A DNA stretch of 64,000 nt, taken from Winogradskyella psychrotolerans (lineage in GTDB: Bacteria > Bacteroidota > Bacteroidia > Flavobacteriales > Flavobacteriaceae). A model generated the notes under the pieces. The model was given only the letters and a program-made list of their open reading frames with translations, had not been told where the DNA came from and searched no databases. Positions 35,903 to 42,444 of this stretch are shown here, in pieces; position 1 is the stretch's first letter; each line of letters opens with the position of its first letter. The DNA lies in NCBI RefSeq assembly GCF_018860565.1, contig NZ_JAHKPS010000018.1, forward strand, positions 372,001 to 436,000, given 5' to 3'. Made by a program: the position numbers and the translations under genes.

Positions 35903-36550
35903 ATGTCGAAATTACACTACATCACAAGACCTTCTTCTCTTAAAGAAAACGCACCACTTTTAATAATGTGCCATGGCTATGGAAGTGACGAAAATGATTT
36001 ATTTTCCTTTGCTTCAGAATTACCAGAAGAATTAATGATTATCTCATTGAGAGCACCTTATACAATGCAGCCATACGGCAATGCGTGGTATGCTATAAAT
36101 TTTGATGCAGACAAAGGTAAATGGAGTGATAATGAACAGGCAAAACAATCGGTAAATTTAATAGCAGAATTTATTGATTATGCTTGTAACACATACGCTG
36201 TTGATTCTAAAAATGTAACCTTATTAGGTTTTAGTCAAGGTACTATATTAAGCTATGCTGTGGCATTAACTTATCCTGAGAAAGTTAAAAATATTATAGC
36301 TTTAAGTGGTTATATCAATGAAGATATTTTACCAGAATCTATAGACGAAAGTGATGTTTCACATCTAAACTTTTTCTGTTCTCACGGTACTGTTGACCAA
36401 GTGATTCCTGTAGATTGGGCTCAAAAAGCACCAGTGTTTTTAAAAGCTTTAAATATTAATTGTGTGTATTCAGAATATCCTGTAGGACATGGTGTTGCGC
36501 CACAAAACTTCTATGATCTAAAAGACTGGTTGTCTAAACACATTAATTAA
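35903..36550 (+). CDS. Phospholipase/carboxylesterase-family alpha/beta hydrolase
   Basis: A 215-residue cytoplasmic esterase of the Abhydrolase_2 family. The catalytic triad is recognisable: nucleophile in GFSQGT (Ser about 113), Asp in HGTVDQVIP and His in VGHGVAP; LIMCHGYGSDEND forms the oxyanion loop. Substrates in the family range from lysophospholipids to short acyl esters. It is the last gene of the BatA operon. Its stop overlaps that of the convergent gene at TTAATTAA (36543-36550). Confidence 0.85.
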   Translation: MSKLHYITRPSSLKENAPLLIMCHGYGSDENDLFSFASELPEELMIISLRAPYTMQPYGNAWYAINFDADKGKWSDNEQAKQSVNLIAEFIDYACNTYAVDSKNVTLLGFSQGTILSYAVALTYPEKVKNIIALSGYINEDILPESIDESDVSHLNFFCSHGTVDQVIPVDWAQKAPVFLKALNINCVYSEYPVGHGVAPQNFYDLKDWLSKHIN

Positions 36551-37049
36551 TTGAAGGGTACATTAAATACTCGACCAATTCATATTTAAGATTGTGCTTC
36601 TCATCAATAGTGTAAGACACAATAATTTCACCCCAAAATTCGCCATCTGTAAAGTTGGCTATAATCCATTTGTGATTTAAAATTCTAGCTTTATTAATTA
36701 ATAATTTAGAATCTGTCATAGACACATAAGGTACAATAGGGTGTTCTTCGCCTTCATATATGTTCATATCATAAAGACCATCCAAAATTGCAGGTATTAA
36801 CTGTTCTGTATCGTAACCTTGAGCTTCAAAATAAGTTAAAGCATCTTCATTTTTATCAATATTGAAATAATTGAGTTCAAAATTTTGTTCTTCTAAAGCT
36901 TCTATCTTTTTTTCACTTTTTGAGAGCTTAGACTTCATTGTAACAATATCTTTTTCGTATTTGTCAATGATGTTTTTAGAATTTACATACTGAAAAATAA
37001 GTAACAATACTGAAAAAATAAATAAGTACATTAAAATTTTGTTCTTCAT
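36543..37049 (-). CDS. Membrane-anchored coiled-coil protein, function unknown
   Basis: A 168-residue protein with one N-terminal membrane helix (about 5-22), a coiled-coil stretch (about 30-58, KSEKKIEALEEQNFEL) and a small C-terminal globular part containing NHKWIIANFTDGEFWGE. I recall relatives in Flavobacteriaceae labelled 'hydrolase', but no active-site motif is visible. It lies 2 bases downstream of the metallo-beta-lactamase-fold gene and is cotranscribed. Confidence 0.6.
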   Translation of the reverse strand: MKNKILMYLFIFSVLLLIFQYVNSKNIIDKYEKDIVTMKSKLSKSEKKIEALEEQNFELNYFNIDKNEDALTYFEAQGYDTEQLIPAILDGLYDMNIYEGEEHPIVPYVSMTDSKLLINKARILNHKWIIANFTDGEFWGEIIVSYTIDEKHNLKYELVEYLMYPSIN

Positions 37050-37051
37050 AT

Positions 37052-37813
37052 CTAAATGGTAATTTGTAAGTTATCGTAAGCTAAAAAAACGTTTTCTGGT
37101 AATTTTTGTTGCACGTCATCATGAAAACCTAACAGATGACTAATATGTGTTAGATAAGTACGCTTTGGTTTTACTTTTTTAATAAATTCGAGTGCTTCTT
37201 CTAAATTAAAATGCGACATATGTGGCTTTATTCGTAATGCATTCACCACTAAGACATCTAAATTTTGGAGTTTTTCAATTTCAGAATCTTCAACCGTTTT
37301 CATATCTGTTAAATATGCGAAATTATGAAATCGATATCCAAAAACCTGAAGCTTATAATGTAAGCCCTCAATAGGAGTAACATTAAGGTTTCCTGCTAAA
37401 AAAGGTTCATTCTTAACTTCAATTTTAGTTACACTTGGAACTCCTGGATATTTATTTTCGGTTGTAAAAATATAATCAAAACGTTTTTCTAAAGCTTTAA
37501 AAACGCGTTGATGTGCATATAATGGAATATCACCTTGTCTAAAAAAAAACGGTCGAATATCATCTAAGCCCATGGTATGATCTGCATGCTCATGTGTAAA
37601 AATTATACCATCTATTCTAGAAACTTTAGCATTGAGCATTTGTTGCCTAAAATCTGGACCACAATCTATAACAAAAGTATACTTCTCCCATTCTACTAAA
37701 ACTGAAACACGAAGTCTTTTGTCCTTTGGGTTATTGCTCAAACATACAGGGTGATTACTTCCTATTATAGGAATTCCTTGTGATGTACCTGTACCTAAAA
37801 ATGTGATTTTCAA
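37052..37813 (-). CDS. Metallo-beta-lactamase-fold hydrolase, PhnP-like
   Basis: A 253-residue enzyme with the opening MKITFLGTGTSQGIPIIG and the zinc motif HEHADHTMGLDD (about 75-86), plus later His ligands in THISH. These match the PhnP/RNase Z-like phosphodiesterase group; PhnP hydrolyses cyclic ribose phosphates. The start is TTG at 37813, since the family opening begins exactly there and no upstream ATG exists. A -7-like TAGTTTTG overlaps this start and is probably accidental. The downstream anchored protein is 2 bases away. Confidence 0.85.
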   Translation of the reverse strand: MKITFLGTGTSQGIPIIGSNHPVCLSNNPKDKRLRVSVLVEWEKYTFVIDCGPDFRQQMLNAKVSRIDGIIFTHEHADHTMGLDDIRPFFFRQGDIPLYAHQRVFKALEKRFDYIFTTENKYPGVPSVTKIEVKNEPFLAGNLNVTPIEGLHYKLQVFGYRFHNFAYLTDMKTVEDSEIEKLQNLDVLVVNALRIKPHMSHFNLEEALEFIKKVKPKRTYLTHISHLLGFHDDVQQKLPENVFLAYDNLQITI

Positions 37814-37963
37814 AACTATTATATTAGTAATATGAATTGAAATTATTATAATCGTAAAAAACCGTTTTTTTCACTTTCTAGAAATAGAATAATGAAAAAA
37901 AATACCCAATATAATTACTGTATTTTCAATTCGAATATCGTCCAACAAAAATAAACTTATTTT

Positions 37964-37993
37964 TTTGTTTACAATAGTAAAACTGTACCTTTG
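37964..37993 (+). promoter_or_regulatory. Complete -33/-7 promoter upstream of the 38018 gene
   Basis: TTTG (37964-37967) and TACCTTTG (37986-37993) are separated by 18 bases, the best full match to the Bacteroidetes -33/-7 promoter in this window. The ATG at 38018 gives a leader of about 20 bases. Confidence 0.65.
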
Positions 37994-38017
37994 CTTTAAC
38001 GATATAAACCCAATTCT

Positions 38018-39472
38018 ATGAAGGACATAACGTATACAGGCGACTCGGATTTTGAAAATATTCCGTCTCTAAAAGACAAAGCCTTGCGGATTAACCTTAA
38101 TGCAGATATTTATGGTACCTTTTCTGAAATTGGAGCAGGACAAGAAACTGTGCGTCAGTTTTTTAGAGCTGGAGGTGCTTCTGGTACCATTGCCAAAGCC
38201 ATGTCTGCTTACGATAAAGATTTTAGTGATGCTATTTATGGTATTGAAGATGACAAACGCTATGTTACAGAAGCTAGGCTTCGTAAAATGTTAAATCACG
38301 AAGTTGGTTTAATGGAAAAGCGTATCACAAGAGATAAACATCCAAATAAAATATTTTTCTCTTACGCTAATACTGTTGCAACCATAGATTTTGCTAAAAA
38401 ATACAAAGGCCATGGTTGGGTTGGTATAAAATATCAAGTTGGCCCAGGAGAAGATTACAATGAGATTGTACTTCATATCCGTTTTAAAGAAACAGATGCA
38501 CGTTTACAACAAGAAACTTTAGGTAAATTAGGTACAAATTTAATTTATGGTGCTTTCTACAAATACAATCAACCCCGAAAATTATTACGTTATTTATATG
38601 ACCATTTAGATAAAGATCAATTAGAAATTGATACTATTAATTTCTCTGGCCCTGTATTTGAAGATGTAGATAACCGTTTAATGAGTTTACAACTAGTTAA
38701 AAACGGAATGACAGATGCCGTAATGTTTGCACCAGATGGTAATAATGTATTACCTGCTCGTGTGTTATACAAAAAAAATATACTAGCCCTTAGAGGAAGC
38801 TTTAGACCTGTTACTAAAGTAAATATGGATATGTTTGAGAAATCTTACGAAATGTTCATTAAAGAAAATAAAGTAGATAAAGAAAAAACACAAGTTATTT
38901 TTGAAATTACATTATCTAACTTAAGAGCTGAAGGTAAAATTGATGAGCAAGATTTTATGGATCGTGCTAAATTACTATGTTCTTTAGGACAAACGGTATT
39001 AATTTCTAACTTCCAAGAATATTACAAGTTAGTTGAATATTTCTCTCAATATTCTAGAGCAAGAATGGGCTTAGCCATGGGAGTAAATAACCTTGTAGAC
39101 ATTTTTGACGAGAAATATTACCGCCATTTAAGTGGTGGTATTTTAGAGGCCTTTGGAAAACTATTTTACAAGGATTTACGTGTTTATCTATATCCTATGG
39201 AAAACAAAGATGGTAGCATAACCAACAGCGAAAACCTTAAAGTACATCCACGTATGAAAGAACTCTATAAATTCTTTAAATACAATGGCAAAGTTGTAGA
39301 TATATCAGATTACGACAGCTCTAACTTGTCTGTTTTCTCTAGAACTGTTCTTAAAATGATTTCAAATAATGAAAACGGTTGGGAAACAATGTTACCTGAA
39401 GGGGTTTCTAAATTGATAAAAGAAAAGAGCTTATTTGGATGCGAATCTGAAGAAGTACTGCATAAAAATTGA
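38018..39472 (+). CDS. Large conserved Bacteroidetes protein, function unknown
   Basis: A 484-residue soluble protein with no signal peptide or membrane segment. Segments likely to be conserved include GAGQETVRQFFRAGGASGT, KAMSAYDKDFSDAIYG and a central NFSGPVFEDVDNRLMSLQLV. I recall close homologues across Flavobacteriaceae carrying labels such as 'TonB-dependent receptor' or 'nicotinate-nucleotide adenylyltransferase'; neither fits, because no plug/barrel or HIGH-type nucleotidyltransferase motif is seen. It has the strongest promoter in the window and its own terminator, so it is probably well expressed. Confidence 0.7.
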   Translation: MKDITYTGDSDFENIPSLKDKALRINLNADIYGTFSEIGAGQETVRQFFRAGGASGTIAKAMSAYDKDFSDAIYGIEDDKRYVTEARLRKMLNHEVGLMEKRITRDKHPNKIFFSYANTVATIDFAKKYKGHGWVGIKYQVGPGEDYNEIVLHIRFKETDARLQQETLGKLGTNLIYGAFYKYNQPRKLLRYLYDHLDKDQLEIDTINFSGPVFEDVDNRLMSLQLVKNGMTDAVMFAPDGNNVLPARVLYKKNILALRGSFRPVTKVNMDMFEKSYEMFIKENKVDKEKTQVIFEITLSNLRAEGKIDEQDFMDRAKLLCSLGQTVLISNFQEYYKLVEYFSQYSRARMGLAMGVNNLVDIFDEKYYRHLSGGILEAFGKLFYKDLRVYLYPMENKDGSITNSENLKVHPRMKELYKFFKYNGKVVDISDYDSSNLSVFSRTVLKMISNNENGWETMLPEGVSKLIKEKSLFGCESEEVLHKN

Positions 39473-39486
39473 TATTATATATAAAG

Positions 39487-39538
39487 TAAAAAAGCGACCA
39501 TTTACCTACTAAACATAGTGTAATGGTCGCTTTTTTTT
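39487..39538 (+). terminator. Intrinsic terminator after the 38018 gene
   Basis: The stem AAAAAAGCGACCATTTAC pairs with GTAATGGTCGCTTTTTT (one bulged T), followed by a T run. The A run at the left means it can also serve the convergent bcp gene. Confidence 0.85.
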
Positions 39539-39552
39539 ATTCTAATTCTGTA

Positions 39553-40008
39553 TTATTCTCCTAATATCTGCTCAGAATGAGCCTTTGTTTTTACTTTTGA
39601 AATAACATCTTCAATAATACCGTTTTCGTCTATAACAAATGTCGTACGGTGAATACCATCATACACTTTCCCCATAAATTTCTTTGGTCCCCAAACTCCA
39701 AAAGCTTCAATAACAGCTTTATCTTCATCTGCTAATAATGGATACTGAAATGTATATTTATTTTTAAAATTAGACTGCCTTTTGGCACTATCTGCACTAA
39801 CTCCTAAAATCTCATAACCGTTTGCTATAAAACGCTCGTAATTATCATTTAAGTTACAAGCTTCTGCTGTACAACCTGGAGTACTTGCCTTTGGGTAAAA
39901 AAACAAAACTAACTTCTTTCCTTTATAATCATTGAGTGTGATTGTATTTCTATCTTGATCTAAAGCTGTAAAATCTGGAGCTTTATCTCCTGCCTTTAAG
40001 TGTGTCAT
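39553..40008 (-). CDS. bcp: Thiol peroxidase (bacterioferritin comigratory protein)
   Basis: A peroxiredoxin of about 151 residues that reduces hydrogen peroxide and organic peroxides. FYPKASTPGCTAEACNLND holds the peroxidatic Cys and, five residues on, the resolving Cys of the atypical 2-Cys BCP/PrxQ type. The ATG at 40008 gives MTHLKAGDKAPDF, the family opening; a TTG farther out (40056) would add 16 unrelated residues and run into the divergent nth gene. Confidence 0.92.
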   Translation of the reverse strand: MTHLKAGDKAPDFTALDQDRNTITLNDYKGKKLVLFFYPKASTPGCTAEACNLNDNYERFIANGYEILGVSADSAKRQSNFKNKYTFQYPLLADEDKAVIEAFGVWGPKKFMGKVYDGIHRTTFVIDENGIIEDVISKVKTKAHSEQILGE

Positions 40009-40014
40009 ATTATG

Positions 40015-40022
40015 TAAATTTG
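40015..40022 (+). promoter_or_regulatory. -7 promoter element for nth
   Basis: TAAATTTG matches TAnnTTTG, 22 bases before the nth ATG and only 6 bases from the divergent bcp start, so the two transcription units share about 36 bases. Confidence 0.5.
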
Positions 40023-40044
40023 TATTTCTGTAAAAATACAATGA

Positions 40045-40701
40045 ATGACTAAGCAAGAAAAGGTAGAGTTTGTTATAAATACGTTAAATCAGCTCTATCC
40101 AGAAATTCCAATTCCATTAGATCATAAAGATCCATACACATTACTAATTGCCGTTTTAATGTCTGCACAAAGCACAGATGTTCGTGTCAATAAAATCACT
40201 CCTTTACTCTTTGAAAAAGCAGACAATCCTTATGATATGATTAAACTTAGTGTTGAAGAAATACGAGATATCATAAAACCTGTTGGTCTATCTCCAATGA
40301 AAAGCAAAGGTATTCACGGCCTATCGCATATATTAATTGATAAACATAACGGAAAAGTGCCTCAAACTTACGAGGAACTTGAAGCATTACCAGCTGTTGG
40401 ACATAAAACGGCAGCTGTAGTTTTATCACAAGCTTTTGGTATTCCGGCCTTCCCTGTAGACACACATATTCATCGTTTAATGTACCGTTGGAACTTAACT
40501 AATGGCAAAAACGTTGTCCAAACTGAGAAAGACGCTAAACGTATATTTCCAGAAAAACTTTGGAACGATTTACATCTTCAAATTATTTGGTATGGTAGAG
40601 AATATTCGCCTGCTCGTGGTTGGGATTTAGATAAAGATATTATCACCAAGACTATTGGTAGAAAATCGGTGCTAGATGACTATTATAAAAAGAAAAAATA
40701 G
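40045..40701 (+). CDS. nth: Endonuclease III-family DNA glycosylase lacking the Fe-S cluster
   Basis: A 218-residue HhH-GPD enzyme that removes oxidised pyrimidines and nicks abasic DNA. The helix-hairpin-helix LPAVGHKTAAVVL contains the catalytic Lys (K121) and VDTHIHR the catalytic Asp (D139), both at the E. coli Nth positions. The C-terminal C-x6-C-x2-C-x5-C cluster loop is missing; the region reads REYSPARGWDLDKD, and the whole protein has no cysteine. Catalysis should remain possible, since cluster-free members exist. It is divergent from bcp; the lipoprotein gene follows. Confidence 0.9.
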   Translation: MTKQEKVEFVINTLNQLYPEIPIPLDHKDPYTLLIAVLMSAQSTDVRVNKITPLLFEKADNPYDMIKLSVEEIRDIIKPVGLSPMKSKGIHGLSHILIDKHNGKVPQTYEELEALPAVGHKTAAVVLSQAFGIPAFPVDTHIHRLMYRWNLTNGKNVVQTEKDAKRIFPEKLWNDLHLQIIWYGREYSPARGWDLDKDIITKTIGRKSVLDDYYKKKK

Positions 40702-40748
40702 AATGCTATGGAATAGTTATTGATGTATAAATTTAAATTCATCAATCC

Positions 40749-41300
40749 ATGAAAAAACTCACCATGTTACTTTTGGCTTTTGCTACATTATCTTGTATTC
40801 CGGTAAAAATTGCACCTAGATTCAAAAATGAAGATTATAAAATAATGCAAGCAAAGAAGTTTCAGCGCAAAATGCCCAGAGAAACATCTTTTATATTTAA
40901 AGACCCTAAAGACGCAGGTGAATTCTATAACTATATTAATAAAAAGTACAAGCTAAATGATATTGATGTTGGTATTAATGTACCTTTTCAACTCAATAAT
41001 CAAAGCCTTTATTTGTCGTATTATGAAGCAGAACGCACAGACGAAAGTGTAAACCTTCCTCTCGCTTTAATCGATGCTAAAAGAGAAAGTAACGGAAATT
41101 CTCGTTTGTTTGAAGGGCATTATTCCAGTAGAACCGGTCATTGGTATGTTATCATAACTATTTACGATGAAAACATAACAAACTGCTTAAGAGATAAGCA
41201 TCCTTTAAAGGAAAAGACCATTCAATATTTAAAAGATTTAAAACACGAATATCTAACCACACAAAACTATGAAGAGTTACTTTTTACAAAAAAATCCTGA
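40749..41300 (+). CDS. Putative lipoprotein, function unknown
   Basis: A 183-residue protein with a lipoprotein signal (MKKLTMLLLAFATLSC; the Cys at 16 would be lipidated). The mature part is basic with no recognised domain; YSSRTGHWYVIITIYDE looks like a beta hairpin near residue 135. It follows nth by about 47 bases in the same direction and may share its transcript. Confidence 0.6.
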   Translation: MKKLTMLLLAFATLSCIPVKIAPRFKNEDYKIMQAKKFQRKMPRETSFIFKDPKDAGEFYNYINKKYKLNDIDVGINVPFQLNNQSLYLSYYEAERTDESVNLPLALIDAKRESNGNSRLFEGHYSSRTGHWYVIITIYDENITNCLRDKHPLKEKTIQYLKDLKHEYLTTQNYEELLFTKKS

Positions 41301-41329
41301 CGTTTTAACATCAAGATTTTCTTTCCAAT

Positions 41330-41473
41330 TTAATTAAGAAGTGCTTCAAACTTCAATTTATTATAATTTATAACACTTAAAGCCTTAGAATAATTCAAAA
41401 GGAAACCTATAGTTTCATCTTTTGGATTTAGGTTATGTTGTTTTGGGGAAGCGTTAGAGTAAATTTTTGCCAT
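41330..41473 (-). CDS. 47-residue conserved small protein downstream of the sigma factor
   Basis: The reverse strand from the ATG at 41473 to the TAA at 41330-41332 encodes 47 residues, opening MAKIYSNASPKQHNLNPKDE and ending KLKFEALLN. The mixture of charged and hydrophobic residues in the second half (IGFLLNYSKALSVINYNKLK) would form an amphipathic helix. I recall very similar short proteins in other Flavobacteriaceae, which favours a real gene. It starts 57 bases after the sigma-factor stop and may be cotranscribed with it. Function unknown. Confidence 0.65.
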   Translation of the reverse strand: MAKIYSNASPKQHNLNPKDETIGFLLNYSKALSVINYNKLKFEALLN

Positions 41474-41530
41474 TTTTTTATTTTATGAGTTTATATATAG
41501 CAAAAACGCAACTTTATACACTATATTGTA

Positions 41531-42115
41531 TCAATTAGTTAAAACAATATTATTTTGCTCAATTACTTTACGCATATTAATAAGTGCATAACGCATTCTT
41601 CCTAAAGCTGTATTAATACTCACACCTGTTCGTTCTGAAATTTCCTTAAAGCTCATATCTTGATACATACGCATCAAAAGCACCTGTTTTTGATCTTCTG
41701 GTAATTCTTCAATAATACGTCTTACATCAGTTTCTACCTGATCTTTTATAAGCACTTTTTCTGCATTTAAAGTAGAATCGCTTAACACAGAAAAAATACT
41801 AAATTCGCCAGTGTTATGAAACTTAGGCATACGCTTATTCTTTCTAAAATGATCTATAACCAAATTATGAGCAATACGCATTACCCAAGGTAAAAATTTA
41901 CCTTCTTCGTTATATTTTCCACGCTTTAGCGTTTTTATTACTTTAATAAATGTGTCTTGAAAAACATCTTCAGTAACGTCTCTATCATACACCTTAGAAT
42001 AAATAAAGCTGTAAATTTTCTGCTTATGCCTTTCTATTAATACTGAAAGTGCACTTTCGTTACCATTAATGTAGTTGGTTACTAATTCCGCGTCTTGGAT
42101 AAGTTCTGTTTTCAT
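41531..42115 (-). CDS. ECF (sigma-70 family) RNA polymerase sigma factor
   Basis: A 194-residue sigma factor with region 2 (about 20-90; SFIYSKVYDRDVTEDVFQDT and WVMRIAHNLVIDHFRK) and region 4 (about 130-185; LPEDQKQVLLMRMYQDMSFK then ISERTGVSINTALGRMRYAL, the DNA-binding helix-turn-helix). No anti-sigma gene is adjacent; downstream is the 47-residue gene. Regulon unknown. Its own promoter candidate is far upstream, leaving a leader of about 100 bases. Confidence 0.88.
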   Translation of the reverse strand: MKTELIQDAELVTNYINGNESALSVLIERHKQKIYSFIYSKVYDRDVTEDVFQDTFIKVIKTLKRGKYNEEGKFLPWVMRIAHNLVIDHFRKNKRMPKFHNTGEFSIFSVLSDSTLNAEKVLIKDQVETDVRRIIEELPEDQKQVLLMRMYQDMSFKEISERTGVSINTALGRMRYALINMRKVIEQNNIVLTN

Positions 42116-42225
42116 AATAATTACTTTTAAACTTAGCAGTTGCCTACTAAAGTTTGGGGTTAAAAGCTGTTCTTTTTTAAAGTAATATTATACTATACGC
42201 AGTTATTTTTTAAATGAATAAGTTT

Positions 42226-42233
42226 CAAATATA
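42226..42233 (-). promoter_or_regulatory. -7 promoter element for the ECF sigma gene
   Basis: The reverse strand reads TATATTTG, matching TAnnTTTG. A TTTG on the reverse strand at 42255-42258 could be the -33 element, though the 21-base spacer is slightly long. The leader would be about 100 bases. Confidence 0.45.
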
Positions 42234-42411
42234 ACAACAATCATTCCGAATAAACAAAAAATAGTACTAAAATTTAACATTTTATCGAATAAAAAGTTAC
42301 TTTAATAGATAAAATAACTATTAAATTAGTGTTAATTGAATATCATTATTTCTAATTACAGTATCCTAAGCGAATTATATCACATATTTTAATCTTTCCT
42401 CGCTATTATAG

Positions 42412-42419
42412 TATCTTTG
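42412..42419 (+). promoter_or_regulatory. -7 promoter element for uvrA
   Basis: TATCTTTG matches TAnnTTTG, 25 bases before the uvrA ATG. AAAGGA at 42435-42440 just before the start is purine-rich. Confidence 0.55.
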
Positions 42420-42444
42420 CAAACTTATACATCGAAAGGAACCT

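Larger units (their letters stand above)
42116..42444. other. Divergent regulatory gap between the sigma factor and uvrA
   Basis: This 329-base AT-rich gap carries one promoter-like box for each neighbour (42226-42233 reverse, 42412-42419 forward) and a long leader for the sigma gene. No open frame with coding character or RNA gene was recognised. Confidence 0.5.
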
